Assembly: GCF_963678635.1 (NCBI RefSeq)
Contig: NC_087062.1
Span: forward strand, 73,749,345-73,813,344
DNA: 64,000 bases
Direction of reading: 5' to 3'
Source of the DNA: Symsagittifera roscoffensis
Lineage: Eukaryota; Xenacoelomorpha; Acoela; Convolutidae
In this document: in pieces, positions 34,501-44,393 of the stretch
Layout: every line of letters begins with the position of its first letter
Numbering within the stretch: the stretch's first letter is position 1
Translations under genes and position numbers: made by a program
Notes under the pieces: generated by a model
Told to the model about the DNA's origin: nothing
Database searches by the model: none
Seen by the model: only the letters and a program-made list of their open reading frames with translations

Positions 34501-36504
34501 GCAGATGTGGGAGGGCACTTTTGGAGGAAAATAAAAATTGACTAAAACGACAAAAATTATGGCGTAGCCATTTTACTAAAAAAAAGGTACCCATAACTTG
34601 TTCTTTTGATTGAACCTCAAATTTGGAAGGCATGTTTTTGAGAAAATAAAGAACCCAAATAAATGGGTCAAAACTTCCTCTCACTGAAGTTTTCTAAGGC
34701 CGTACAACGTGGGGTATGGAAGAGACAAGCCGAATATGCAGGCACGTAGGGAAGTAGCTGGTCTGTCCTGATTTTATAATACCTGATTTTATCAAAAAAC
34801 AGGTAATGACACTAGCCATCACAAAAACAGAAACAGATGCTATTGAACAGCCTATGCTGGAAATATACCTAAACACGTTTACTTGCAGCCTACGTCGGAA
34901 AAAAATTTGCATCGTAGTATTACACTACGCTCCGTTTGTGTCAATATAAGCGACCGCTTTGTAGCAATGTTGCAAAAAATAGTTCATGGCATTTTCAGAC
35001 CACATTAAATATAAGTCATATTAAATATGCTTACCACGAGAAGTAGAGTATTCTCTACGCACATAGACCCGAATCCCAGAGTCGCCGCTGGGAAGGCTGC
35101 GGATTGCACGTCCTCTTGACATGTCTCCAAACTATCGCCAACGACTTTGACCACTAATTTATGATTGGTTCCCGAGCCGAAACTCGTCAACGACACTTCC
35201 TCCCGCTCTAATCCAACTGGATCTCTCTCATGTGTCGTCATACAACTCCAAGTCGGACGCAGCTTACTCGTATGCGCTGCAATACAGCACTCGGCTAATT
35301 TAAGCCAAAGCTTTGGACTATGGTAGTACATCTGGACAGCGCTGAAAAACGAATCGAATGCCTTTTCAGGTCTGTTTGCTGCTAACAGATATGTTCCCAT
35401 GTTATAGTGTAGTTCGTAAAATCGCATAGCCGAAACTGTATGCAAATGACTTGTACTCGCGTTGGTTCCGTTTCCATTGTTATTAGATGTTATTTTCTTG
35501 CCGCCTTTTGCTGCTTGCTGCTCTATTTTCTCTAACTCTGCGAACGCTTTTCTCGAGTAATGGACTCCTAACTCGTGCTTGCCGTTTTGGTGGCTTATAC
35601 ATGCAAGATTGTTATAAAACATCATTGGAATGCTTTCTCCGGTTTCTGAGTGTGATTTGTAATGTTGAATTTGGAGCAACTTCATGCTCTTTATGTAGTT
35701 TTTTCTCAAGTATTCATACTTTGCTCGTATGAAAATTCCCGGCACTGCTTGACTTGTATAAGTGCTATTCGCAGGTGTCAAAGATCTCATTTCTTTCTTG
35801 CAGCTTTTCAAACTAGCTTCGGTTAGAAGAACGTTATTCTTCAAGATGCTCAGTCGATGAACCCATTTTTCAACCAAGCTTTTGGAATCTTTCGAGCTAG
35901 CGCTGGCTTTTTCTTCCATGATTTTAGCCTCTAACCAGCTCAAAACTTGACTGGTATCTCGTTCTATTGAATCACTAAGACCACTTTCCCATAGCTTTAT
36001 ACAAACTTCGCACCACAAAATGGTAATATTATACTTCAAAACAGTATCCCATTTGGCACAGTCCATTATTTTAGCCCAATTGAGACAAACGTCTTCCACA
36101 TTTGAGTAACTATCAGTGGATTTCGATAAAACTTTTGCCAACAGATTCTTCGCATTTTCGTGCTGCTGAGAGTAGAATAAGAATAGTGAACAATTGTAAT
36201 TAAACACACAAGAGTTGTCATCGAAAACGTCGATACCGAGAAGCGAAAACGAAGTCCCATTCCCATTCTTAGCCGCCTTTTTAACGCTGTTTACAAGTTG
36301 TGACAAACTCTCCAGGCTGTAAAACTTGTTTTTATGCAGCTCTACAACCAATGAGTTGAGTTTCAACTTAGCGGATGAAGTCAGCTTAGAATCTCCGCAA
36401 TCCTTGACAATTTTCTGAAGTGCCTTATGACAATCTGAGTACTTTGAGTCCATGAAACCCTTTTTGCAACTTTCGAGCTGCTTGCGAAGTTGTTCTTTAT
36501 CCAT
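31535..36504 (-). CDS. CNOT10: CCR4-NOT transcription complex subunit 10 (CNOT10)
   Basis: CNOT10 is a TPR scaffold of the CCR4-NOT deadenylase complex, where it pairs with CNOT11. Coding exon 1 is 35035-36504 (490 codons, ending at a GTAAGC donor). Exon 2 is 31535-32161, after a TTTTTAG acceptor, in the same phase, ending at TGA. The joined protein is about 698 aa, against 744 in human. Family matches include SLKSCKKEMRSL (human SLKACKREIKSV), YEYLRKNYIKSMKLLQ, YNNLACISHQNGKHELG, LWLKLAECCIAAH (human LWLRLAECCIAAN) and, near the end, LATYIELCHGNHALAVEIVK (human [20 protein letters not shown]). The start ATG lies 7 nt after a TTTCAG site. The 2873-bp intron holds two Helentron-like copies. 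An extra small exon inside that intron cannot be excluded, because this is the variable linker region of the family. Confidence 0.9.
32330..32771 (+). mobile_element. Helentron-like element in the CNOT10 intron, copy 2
   Basis: It starts 'gatccgactttcgtaacgaaagtaacgg', where ACTTTCG and CGAAAGT make a 5' hairpin, and ends 'gcagtcggaacattcaggg..gatgcgagcagtcttg'. It is followed without spacer by copy 3, in the same orientation. It is slightly shorter internally than copy 3. Confidence 0.7.
32772..33307 (+). mobile_element. Helentron-like element in the CNOT10 intron, copy 3 (fullest)
   Basis: It runs from 'ttgttccgactttcgatacg' to 'gatacgagcagtcttg'. It carries the 5' hairpin ACTTTCG-ATA-CGAAAGT, the subterminal inverted pair GTTCCGACT / AGTCGGAAC and the 3' hairpin TCAGGGC-TTC-GCCCTGA, placed 15 bases before the end. 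It is head-to-tail with copy 2. Confidence 0.75.
33460..33960 (+). repeat. Dispersed ~480-bp repeat family, copy 1
   Basis: This copy is recognised by 'agccaacagacagctgg', 'cgctgggaaatctg..aaattaaattcca', 'gacctttaacacttttgctgttcgata' and 'ctacgttcatcgactc', in fixed order. Other copies in the same orientation are near 37800, 38690, 40880, 48110, 57715 and 62280. It is non-coding and its class is unknown. Confidence 0.6.
33960..35028. other. Remaining CNOT10 intron, nothing firm recognised
   Basis: This is AT-rich intron sequence. A 72-codon minus-strand ORF at 34694-34912 looks membrane-like but shows no CNOT10 similarity and is not called. Confidence 0.45.
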
Positions 36505-36739
36505 ATTAGCACTGAAACTAAATATGACACAACTTGATGTCATAACCAGACTGTTTCCAGATCCCTGCAAAAATAATAGTCACTTGAATAAATACAGGTT
36601 TGCATTTCAAATTTGCATTTTCAATTTTTAGACGTTTATTAAAGGAAAGGAGGTGAAGCGGAGTCTCGCACCACATGCAATGCAGAAAGATATAAGTCGA
36701 TGAAAAGTAAAAAACCAAAAAAACTGTTGCGCATCGCGA

Positions 36740-37067
36740 ATTTTATATTATCAGCTAAAAACATTCGGAGGAGATAACACTAGCAGCATTTAGTTCTGAC
36801 TTTCAACGACATTTTGAATTTGGCTGCAACGCATTAAATTACTAGAAAACGAGCAATGAAGCAATTCAAAACGTACAATTTCAAATATTACTAATATAGA
36901 AACCAACTTAGATAAAAAAAATACAACACATTAAAAAAATATGGAACTAAATTAATCCAAAATCTTTCAAAAAAAATCGAAACCTGGAAATTAGTTTTTC
37001 TCATGACCAGAAAAAGAGGCTGAGAAAAAAATAGACAATGGAAGAAAAAATAGCAAAAAAGCACAAC
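36740..37067. other. Intergenic AT-rich DNA upstream of CNOT10
   Basis: Nothing is recognised between the CNOT10 5' end and the next mobile element. Confidence 0.4.
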
Positions 37068-37597
37068 AAGACTGCTCGTATCAGGGCGAGGCCCTGAATG
37101 TTCCGACTGCCTTTTAATGTTTATGGAGCAGTAATAACATTAAAAAATTAAATTAAACAAAATGAAAAAAAAAATTCTAAAATTTGAAATTTTTCATGAA
37201 AATCATCCCCCCACACGCCATATAAAGTACAAAAGGATAGATTTCGCTCATTGTAACAAATCAATTACGGCATATAATCTTCTTTCAACCAATTTGGAAC
37301 GATTTCCAAGACGGATTAACTCTTCGCTTACGCGTTAATAGCGCGAAATATGTCGCGCGTTAATTGACCCAAATTGGCCAAAATGGCAATCTTTAAACCC
37401 TCATAACTTTACGAAAAATGATCACAGGTGCAATATCTTTTCAAATTTAAGCTCAGAACAACAATAGCTTTCGAATGATGTAAAAAAATTCCGTCAAAAA
37501 TGGCTAGTTAAAAAGTCGAAATTTGTCTGAAGAAAAAAAAACCCACCCCGAGCACAAATATTCCGTTACTTTCGTATCGAAAGTCGGAACAACAAGA
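37068..37597 (-). mobile_element. Helentron-like element, copy 4, reverse orientation
   Basis: Read on the minus strand it starts 'ttgttccgactttcgatacg' and ends at 'gatacgagcagtcttg'. It is the reverse-oriented counterpart of copies 2 and 3, with the same hairpins and inner 'cgcgctattaacgcgtaagcg' block. Confidence 0.75.
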
Positions 37598-38103
37598 AAA
37601 TCATGTTGAAAATCAATTTTTGATAGTACTTCCGGCTTGCTAAATCACAGTCCATCGAATATATGAATATCGTTCCAACAAATTTAGCCTGGAAACCAAC
37701 GAGAACAGCCAGCTTTCGAAACTCAACAGCTTTCGAATTTCAACAAAAGTTAGAGAGCCCTAAAGCTCTTTGAATTTCTAAAACCATCTATTAGCGAACA
37801 TTTTGGCATAAAATTAGCCGAATATGAGAAAACTGGACCAAAAGGTTAACTTTTTAGTTCGCTGGGAAACATGAAAATTAAATTCCAATTTCGAAACTTG
37901 AGTCAGACTCGTTTTTTGTGGCCTTTACACTTTTGCTGTGCGAAAGGAATTTTTGCCTTTCTTTTAATAGAAGTGAACTGAACATTACATGAAATCAAAA
38001 GCCAAACCGTGAAAGTGAAAAATCAAATGTGAGCGTGAACAAATTATACGATTTTTCCTGAAAAAGTTTCCGGAAAAATCCAGAATTTATTATATTTTCC
38101 TTT

Positions 38104-38160
38104 GGTCTTAAAGGGACCACCGTGTTAAAGGCCGCCCGTTTTACTCATTCAGCCACGACC
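38104..38160 (-). repeat. tRNA-Val-like segment (SINE head), reverse
   Basis: On the minus strand GGTCGTGGCTGAATGAG carries an A-box, followed by an anticodon-loop-like CTTTAACACGG with AAC (Val) at the anticodon position. It is inverted relative to 38415-38483 and is repeated in unit B near 40294-40350. It is not foldable as a complete tRNA. Confidence 0.5.
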
Positions 38161-38414
38161 GCTGAAATGGTTATCAGTATATTATATAATATCAACTGCT
38201 GAGGTAACAGTCTTTTTAGTGTAGTGGTTGCATATAGACTTTGGGTGTACGTACGTTCCTGGAAAAATACCTCCGAGACAATATCTTTTAGGCGGCCTTT
38301 CTTCTCACTGATTTTTCTATTTATTTTCAGTGGTGTTGCCGTTGATTAGGCTTTCACCACTAATTTTTAGAAAAAACAAAAAAGCCTAAAAGTTTTTGTC
38401 ACGGAGGTTTTTGC

Positions 38415-38483
38415 GGTCGTGACTGAATGGGTAAAACGCGCAGCCTTTAACACGATGGTCTTGCGTCCAAATCCCCACGGCTA
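38415..38483 (+). repeat. tRNA-Val-like segment (SINE head), forward
   Basis: It reads GGTCGTGACTGAATGGG, then CCTTTAACACGATGG, then B-box-like GCGTCCAAATCCCC in tRNA order. The acceptor stem is not conserved, so I call a tRNA-derived SINE or relic. It is copied in unit B at about 40605-40673. Confidence 0.55.
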
Positions 38484-38679
38484 CAGTGGTCCCAGTATTT
38501 ATTTCACCCACGCAATTAAGACCGGAGGCAAATATAATAAACCGCGTTGGAATACTATATTTTAGGTTTCCTTGAATGTCTTAGTTACTTCACGACTACT
38601 AATGCCAAATTACCATTTTCAATCAAATTGCTCACACAATTCGAAATTAATCAGAACAAAAAGGAGCCGAAATCCGAAT

Positions 38680-39160
38680 GAAAATCCAAAAAAAACATAG
38701 CCATCTGGCAGTTGGAAAAGAGTAATGATTGCAAGGAAACAGAAAAAAAAACTTTCGAACTTTTAAAATATATGCCCGTAAATCTCTTCAAATTTATGAC
38801 TAGGGCTTTTTTGATTAAAATTAAAAAAGCAAGACAATTAATGGATAGTGCTTTTTGATAAAATTAACCCTATTTGAAAACTGGGCCAACAGGTAGAACT
38901 GTTAGTTCGCTAGGATATCTGATAATTAAATTCCTTTTTTGAAAAAAGAAGTTGATCCCATCGTTTTTCGTGACTTTTACATTTTGTTTTCGAGAAAAGG
39001 TAGTTTGCCCTCCTTTTAACAAGAGATGCAGTGAACCTAAAAAGAAATCAATGTCAAACCTCAAAAAATCAAAATTTTAGAAGTTTTTTTCTCAAAATAA
39101 CCAAAAAAAAAAATCACCAAGACCTAAATAAGAGTACTCCCTACGTTCAGTACTCTTAAA
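38680..39160 (+). repeat. Dispersed ~480-bp repeat family, copy within unit A
   Basis: It contains the family landmarks in order: 'agccatctggcagttgg', 'tttatgactagggctttttt', 'agttcgctaggatatctg', 'gtgacttttacattttg' and 'ctacgttcagtactctt'. The duplicate is at 40870-41345. A diverged partial copy also precedes the unit at 37800-38100. Confidence 0.6.
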
Positions 39161-39309
39161 AATCTCTTTAAGAAAAAAAAATCAAATAAATTCGTTGAGA
39201 AAACTAAAATGTTAAGTTCGATTTTAAACGCTATTTTCTCAAAAAAACGCATATGCTAAAGAAAATAAACATTTTTATTTATACCAGAAAAATAATACAT
39301 CCGTTGTAC

Positions 39310-40076
39310 TCAGAACCATTTAGGCACAGTTTTTCCCGGTAGTCTTTGCCAAAACTTCTTTTCTTCCTTCATTTTCTTCCGTTTTTCTGCTTCAGTCAAT
39401 CCCGAATATTCTTTCACAGTTCCCATCAGTTTCTCACTCACTTCATCTCTGTATTTGGCCTGTTTTGATTTTACTTCAGTGGGTGCTTTGAGGTCCGAAT
39501 CAACTTCGACTTTTTCAAACAGCTTCGGAAAATCGAAGAAGTATCCTTGCTGTAACAGAACCCTGGCTATCCTGCACTCTGGCTTGCTGACGTATACTTT
39601 TCCTCGGTGATCTTGTCCCATAATAGGGGGTGAAACTGTCATCCAGATATTGGCTACTGGCACCTGGTATCAGGGCGACCAAAAATGTTAGAAAAAGCAA
39701 ACTCAGCTTATTATCTTATCTGCGGCAAACCTAGTGAAAAGTGTCAACTAAACTGTAGCGCTGACAGTATCTATAAGTCACAGACACTTCTCGATTGCAA
39801 AACCGACAACGATAAATTGACACCGCGTGACTGCTCCTACAACGTAGCTTTCACTCTGAGTTGGAAAAAAGCGCCCCATTTTAATTTGAAAAAAGCAAAC
39901 TGAGTTCAAAAACTTTTAAAACGATTTTTGCCATTCAAGTATGAGATTGGTCACCCTGCCTCGTATAAATTCTTCAAGTAGTCCATCAATTCATGTTCAG
40001 TCATGCTCATTTCTACTTCAAACAGGACATAATTATGCGGCAGTTTGGGCATGTCCAGTCGGGCTGGATTCAAAAG
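39310..40076 (-). pseudogene. Headless duplicate of MRPL23 exons 2 and 3
   Basis: Exon 2' (39960-40076) and exon 3' (39310-39663) are intact copies of the MRPL23 exons in unit B. They differ by one residue in exon 2 (Met instead of Leu before PKLPHNY). Exon 1 is not duplicated, so this copy has no start or targeting region of its own. It could be silent, or could act as an alternative downstream exon pair if the transcript runs through. The open reading frames are undamaged, as expected if the duplication is very young. Confidence 0.8.
39671..39958 (-). mobile_element. hAT-like introner, copy in unit A
   Basis: This is the duplicate of the MRPL23 intron-2 element (288 bp), with the same CAGGG ends and flanking ATACGAGG (39959-39966) and ATACCAGG (39663-39670). 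It arose by the tandem duplication and is not an independent insertion. Confidence 0.8.
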
Positions 40077-41461
40077 CTGAAACAAAATAGTTAGCATACA
40101 AAAATGGGAGCTTTCATGAAATGATACACTGAAAAGACAGAACAACGCGTTTGCTTTAAGATTACAAAAGAACATTACATGAAATCAAAAGCCAAACCGT
40201 GAAAGTGAAAAATCAAATGTGAGCGTGAACAAATTATACGATTTTTCCTGAAAAAGTTTCCGGAAAAATCCAGAATTTATTATATTTTCCTTTGGTCTTA
40301 AAGGGACCACCGTGTTAAAGGCCGCCCGTTTTACTCATTCAGCCACGACCGCTGAAATGGTTATCAGTATATTATATAATATCAACTGCTGAGGTAACAG
40401 TCTTTTTAGTGTAGTGGTTGCATATAGACTTTGGGTGTACGTACGTTCCTGGAAAAATACCTCCGAGACAATATCTTTTAGGCGGCCTTTCTTCTCACTG
40501 ATTTTTCTATTTATTTTCAGTGGTGTTGCCGTTGATTAGGCTTTCACCACTAATTTTTAGAAAAAACAAAAAAGCCTAAAAGTTTTTGTCACGGAGGTTT
40601 TTGCGGTCGTGACTGAATGGGTAAAACGCGCAGCCTTTAACACGATGGTCTTGCGTCCAAATCCCCACGGCTACAGTGGTCCCAGTATTTATTTCACCCA
40701 CGCAATTAAGACCGGAGGCAAATATAATAAACCGCGTTGGAATACTATATTTTAGGTTTCCTTTAATGTCTTAGTTACTTCACGACTACTAATGCCAAAT
40801 TACCATTTTCAATCAAATTGCTCACACAATTCGAAATTAATCAGAACAAAAAGGAGCCGAAATCCGAATGAAAATCCAAAAAAAACATAGCCATCTGGCA
40901 GTTGGAAAAGAGTAATGATTGCAAGGAAACAGAAAAAAAAACTTTCGAACTTTTAAAATATATGCCCGTAAATCTCTTCAAATTTATGACTAGGGCTTTT
41001 TTGATTAAAATTAAAAAAGCAAGACAATTAATGGATAGTGCTTTTTGATAAAATTAACCCTATTTGAAAACTGGGCCAACAGGTAGAACTGTTAGTTCGC
41101 TAGGATATCTGATAATTAAATTCCTTTTTTGAAAAAAGAAGTTGATCCCATCGTTTTTCGTGACTTTTACATTTTGTTTTCGAGGAAAGGTAGTTTGCCC
41201 TCCTTTTAACAAGAGATGCAGTGAACCTAAAAAGAAATCAATGTCAAACCTCAAAAAATCAAAATTTTAGAAGTTTTTTTCTCAAAATAACCAAAAAAAA
41301 ATCACCAAGACCTAAATAAGAGTACTCCCTACGTTCAGTACTCTTAAAAATCTCTTTAAGAAAAAAAAATCAAATAAATTCGTTGAGAAAACTAAAATGT
41401 TAAGTTCGATTTTAAACGCTATTTTCTCAAAAAAACGCATATGCTAAAGAAAATAAACATT

Positions 41462-41467
41462 TTTATT
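41462..41467 (-). terminator. Poly(A) signal of MRPL23
   Basis: AATAAA on the minus strand lies about 30 bases after the stop codon. The duplicate in unit A has the same signal. Confidence 0.55.
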
Positions 41468-41497
41468 TATACCAGAAAAATAATACATCCGTTGTAC

Positions 41498-42507
41498 TCA
41501 GAACCATTTAGGCACAGTTTTTCCCGGTAGTCTTTGCCAAAACTTCTTTTCTTCCTTCATTTTCTTCCGTTTTTCTGCTTCAGTCAATCCCGAATATTCT
41601 TTCACAGTTCCCATCAGTTTCTCACTCACTTCATCTCTGTATTTGGCCTGTTTTGATTTTACTTCAGTGGGTGCTTTGAGGTCCGAATCAACTTCGACTT
41701 TTTCAAACAGCTTCGGAAAATCGAAGAAGTATCCTTGCTGTAACAGAACCCTGGCTATCCTGCACTCTGGCTTGCTGACGTATACTTTTCCTCGGTGATC
41801 TTGTCCCATAATAGGGGGTGAAACTGTCATCCAGATATTGGCTACTGGCACCTGGTATCAGGGCGACCAAAAATGTTAGAAAAAAGCAAACTCAGCTTAT
41901 TATCTTATCTGCGGCAAACCTAGTGAAAAGTGTCAACTAAACTGTAGCGCTGACAGTATCTATAAGTCACAGACACTTCTCGATTGCAAAACCGACAACG
42001 ATAAATTGACACCGCGTGACTGCTCCTACAACGTAGCTTTCACTCTGAGTTGGAAAAAAGCGCCCCATTTTAATTTGAAAAAAGCAAACTGAGTTCAAAA
42101 ACTTTTAAAACGATTTTTGCCATTCAAGTATGAGATTGGTCACCCTGCCTCGTATAAATTCTTCAAGTAGTCCATCAATTCATGTTCAGTCATGCTCATT
42201 TCTACTTCAAACAGGACATAATTATGCGGCAGTTTGGGCAGGTCCAGTCGGGCTGGATTCAAAAGCTGAAACAAAATAGTTAGCATACAAAAATGGGAGC
42301 TTTCATGAAATGATACACTGAAAAGACAGAACAACGCGTTTGCTTTAAGATTACAAAAGGGCTGGGCCAACGATAACCTGTAGTGAAAGCAATTTAACTC
42401 ACTGTGATTTTGTGCTTTGGCAGAAACACTCTCCATTGCGGGTTGCCATAGAAGTACAGTGGCTGGACACTCCTACATGTCAGCCGCGCAAAATTTCTAA
42501 CTCGCAT
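41498..42507 (-). CDS. MRPL23: Mitochondrial large ribosomal subunit protein uL23m (MRPL23)
   Basis: uL23m is a structural protein of the large mitoribosomal subunit, near the peptide exit tunnel. There are three exons: 42403-42507 (35 codons, GTGAGT donor), 42149-42265 (39 codons) and 41498-41851 (117 codons and stop), giving 191 aa (human 153). Exon 1 contains QPLYFYGNPQWRVFLPKH (human YPLYRLGGPQLRVF). Exon 2 contains VEMSMTEHELMDYLKNLYE (human IPMEMTRVDLRNYLEGIYN). Exon 3 begins VPVANIWMTVSPP (human VPVAAVRT) and has YVSKPECRIARVLLQQG. The 3' third is Lys/Glu-rich and longer than in human. Intron 2 (41852-42148) is modelled as GC-AG and is a transposon. The ATG follows a TTTTCAG site by 15 nt. 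AATAAA lies about 30 nt after the stop. Confidence 0.88.
41859..42147 (-). mobile_element. hAT-like introner forming MRPL23 intron 2
   Basis: On the minus strand the element starts CAGGGTGACCAA and ends TTGGTCGCCCTG, inverted repeats matching 11 of 12 bases. It is flanked by ATACGAGG (42148-42155) and ATACCAGG (41851-41858), an 8-bp target duplication with one later change. The donor dinucleotide GC is the last G of the target duplication plus the first C of the element. The acceptor AG lies in the second duplication. Excision joins GAG to GTG and gives NLYE-VPVA, matching the uninterrupted animal sequence (human IYN-VPVA). It is 289 bp and has no ORF. Confidence 0.85.
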
Positions 42508-43136
42508 CACAACAGCAACAATCTGAAAAGCAATCGAAAAAAATAGAACTTTGATTAGTGAAAACTAAAAAAGGACTGAATGATACGCAGCTTGAATCGA
42601 ACTATAACGTGGCTGAATGTCGATCGATTTCATTGTGAAGGTTACGTTAGGTAACACAATCAATACCAGTTAACTACTATTATATTTGAAAAGTCAATTA
42701 TCTCAGGTCGTTGGAAACTCGCACCCATCAGACTGCTACCGGTGATATCTTAATGATTGTCCAAACAACTCAATGACACAGTTCTATAGATTTTTTTAAA
42801 AAGAAAACCTTGACTACGAAATTTAGACAATAAATACTTGTTCGCTCACGTACTGGCTGACTTGTATTCCAAGTTTTTTCAAAGATACAAGACCAAGTTT
42901 CACACAACGGATAGAATCAATAACATAAAAAACTCAAACAGCATTTAAAAAAATTGCTCGATGATAGGTTCAAAAAACGAGAACTAATTATATTTTTTTT
43001 GAAGAGGGAAAAATACGTTGGGAGCCGCTATCGGAAAGATTTTGTAAGTACAAGAACTGATTTTCCAGGAGTGAATAGTTTTATGATTTCGCCATGAAAT
43101 GGGATAACATGGTAAAATGCGACAATTTTGTTTACA

Positions 43137-43945
43137 CGCAGAGGCGAAGCGGAGCTTCGCGGCAATTACGACCCTCGCAAAATTAGCATTGCATGCTACA
43201 AAAAATGAATTGAAAAGTCGAAATTGAAAAGTGGGAATTCCAAATGCTTGTCTCACTGAGCAGTTTGTAGAAAACAAGTAGAGCAACACAATTACTGGCG
43301 CTAAATAAGTATTAAGAAACATGTATCAAGCAGCAAATTAGGTAGCAAAAATAGGACAAAGGTCCGTTGAGCTGAAAACAAGTGTTGTCATCAAAACTTT
43401 CAGCTATAAAGTTCTGATATTCTAATACTTTACGCTCTCCTTCAAAACTGCAAAAAAAGGAAGCAGATGTTTCTTTTCAAGCGATGCTGAACTAGGTCAC
43501 TAAGCCGATATGACATTATCTGAAGTCAAAAAGGCCCAAAAAACACTTTTAAGCGAAAAAAGGTGGATTATACAAAGTCAAGGGGTTTATAAATTACAGG
43601 AATAAATCGAAATTACTGTCAGTTACAACGGAATGGCTTTCAGCATCATACAATCCTTGATAGTGCAACTAAGTCGACTAAACATACAGACAGACGATAA
43701 GTTAGAAAAAGGCCGACAATTCTTTTAAAACGGGAAATTCTCAGTTTAAAAAAACCCAAGTCTTTGCCGAATTCGAAGCTAGAATCTTTGCTGTCCCAAG
43801 CGTGGTCGTTACATTTAGGCTAGGTATGCCGGAAAAACTAAGGAAATTGCATTGGAAGTGATTTTGTTAAGAATTTGTTAATCTGAAAACATTCTTTATT
43901 TCCATTTGATAACACTTTCTAGTCGCAAGCGTGATAAGAGTAGCC
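43137..43945 (-). mobile_element. Composite tRNA-like/hairpin repeat, copy E1
   Basis: Read on the minus strand it starts near 'cacgcttgcgactagaaag' (43935), passes a tRNA-like segment with A-box CCTAGCCTAAATGTAACG and B-box GCTTCGAATTC (43770-43835), then 'ttgtcggc' words (about 43715). It ends at the hairpin GCGAAGC-TCC-GCTTCGC (43146-43162). The same order of modules recurs in other copies, so I infer one long SINE-like family. Confidence 0.5.
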
Positions 43946-44393
43946 CATAAGACCAAAGTACACCTAAAACCAACACCAAATTTTAACTGAAAGACAAAAC
44001 CTTGTAAATCAGTTGAATAGCAGACGACAGCTATTATGCCCCAAAAAGATTCAGACTCTTTTAAATGCTCGGTTATAACCACATACATATGCAAAAATTT
44101 CCCCTTTCAGCCACGTACTAAGAGGAAACTATGCCGATAGAATACAGCCTGAAATCTTTCCAACGCAATGAAAACACAAAACACAATTGCCAATGTTAAA
44201 ATAGTATTTAAAGAAACTCATCAAGCGGCCACTAAGCAGACAATAATTGGACAAGCGGTTGTAGAAAAAATGTCTCAGAAAAACAGCTACAAAAAACTAT
44301 CCACGCATCTAAAAATTACTAAAACGACGTATCACGGTAAATTTTTTTTTCAAAAATGCTAGAAAACAATCAAAATTGATCATAACACCGAGG

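Larger units (their letters stand above)
37981..40170. repeat. 2.19-kb tandem duplication, unit A
   Basis: The unit runs from 'aacattacatgaaatcaaaa' to 'ctttaagattacaaaag' and repeats directly as 40171-42360. I counted three substitutions (near 38574, 38994 and 40052) and two homopolymer length changes, so identity is about 99.8%. It contains exons 2 and 3 of MRPL23 with the introner between them, a copy of the dispersed repeat family and two tRNA-Val-like segments. Confidence 0.92.
40171..42360. repeat. 2.19-kb tandem duplication, unit B
   Basis: This is the direct second copy of 37981-40170. It is the copy next to MRPL23 exon 1, so it holds the exons that normal splicing would use first. 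Such high identity means a very recent event, or an assembly artefact that long reads could exclude. Confidence 0.92.

Noticed and set aside
34694-34912. Membrane-like minus-strand ORF in the CNOT10 intron
   Set aside because: The phase-compatible direct join of the two CNOT10 exons needs no extra exon, and the ORF has no similarity to the family.
39685-39903. 72-codon plus-strand ORF with Cys/Asp-rich reading
   Set aside because: It lies inside the transposon-derived intron of MRPL23, antisense to the gene, and shows no domain.
42146-42148. GT-AG, GG-AG or TG-AG models for MRPL23 intron 2
   Set aside because: A GT donor at 42143 gives a frame with an early TAG. The others leave extra residues or unsupported dinucleotides, while GC-AG restores the family alignment exactly.
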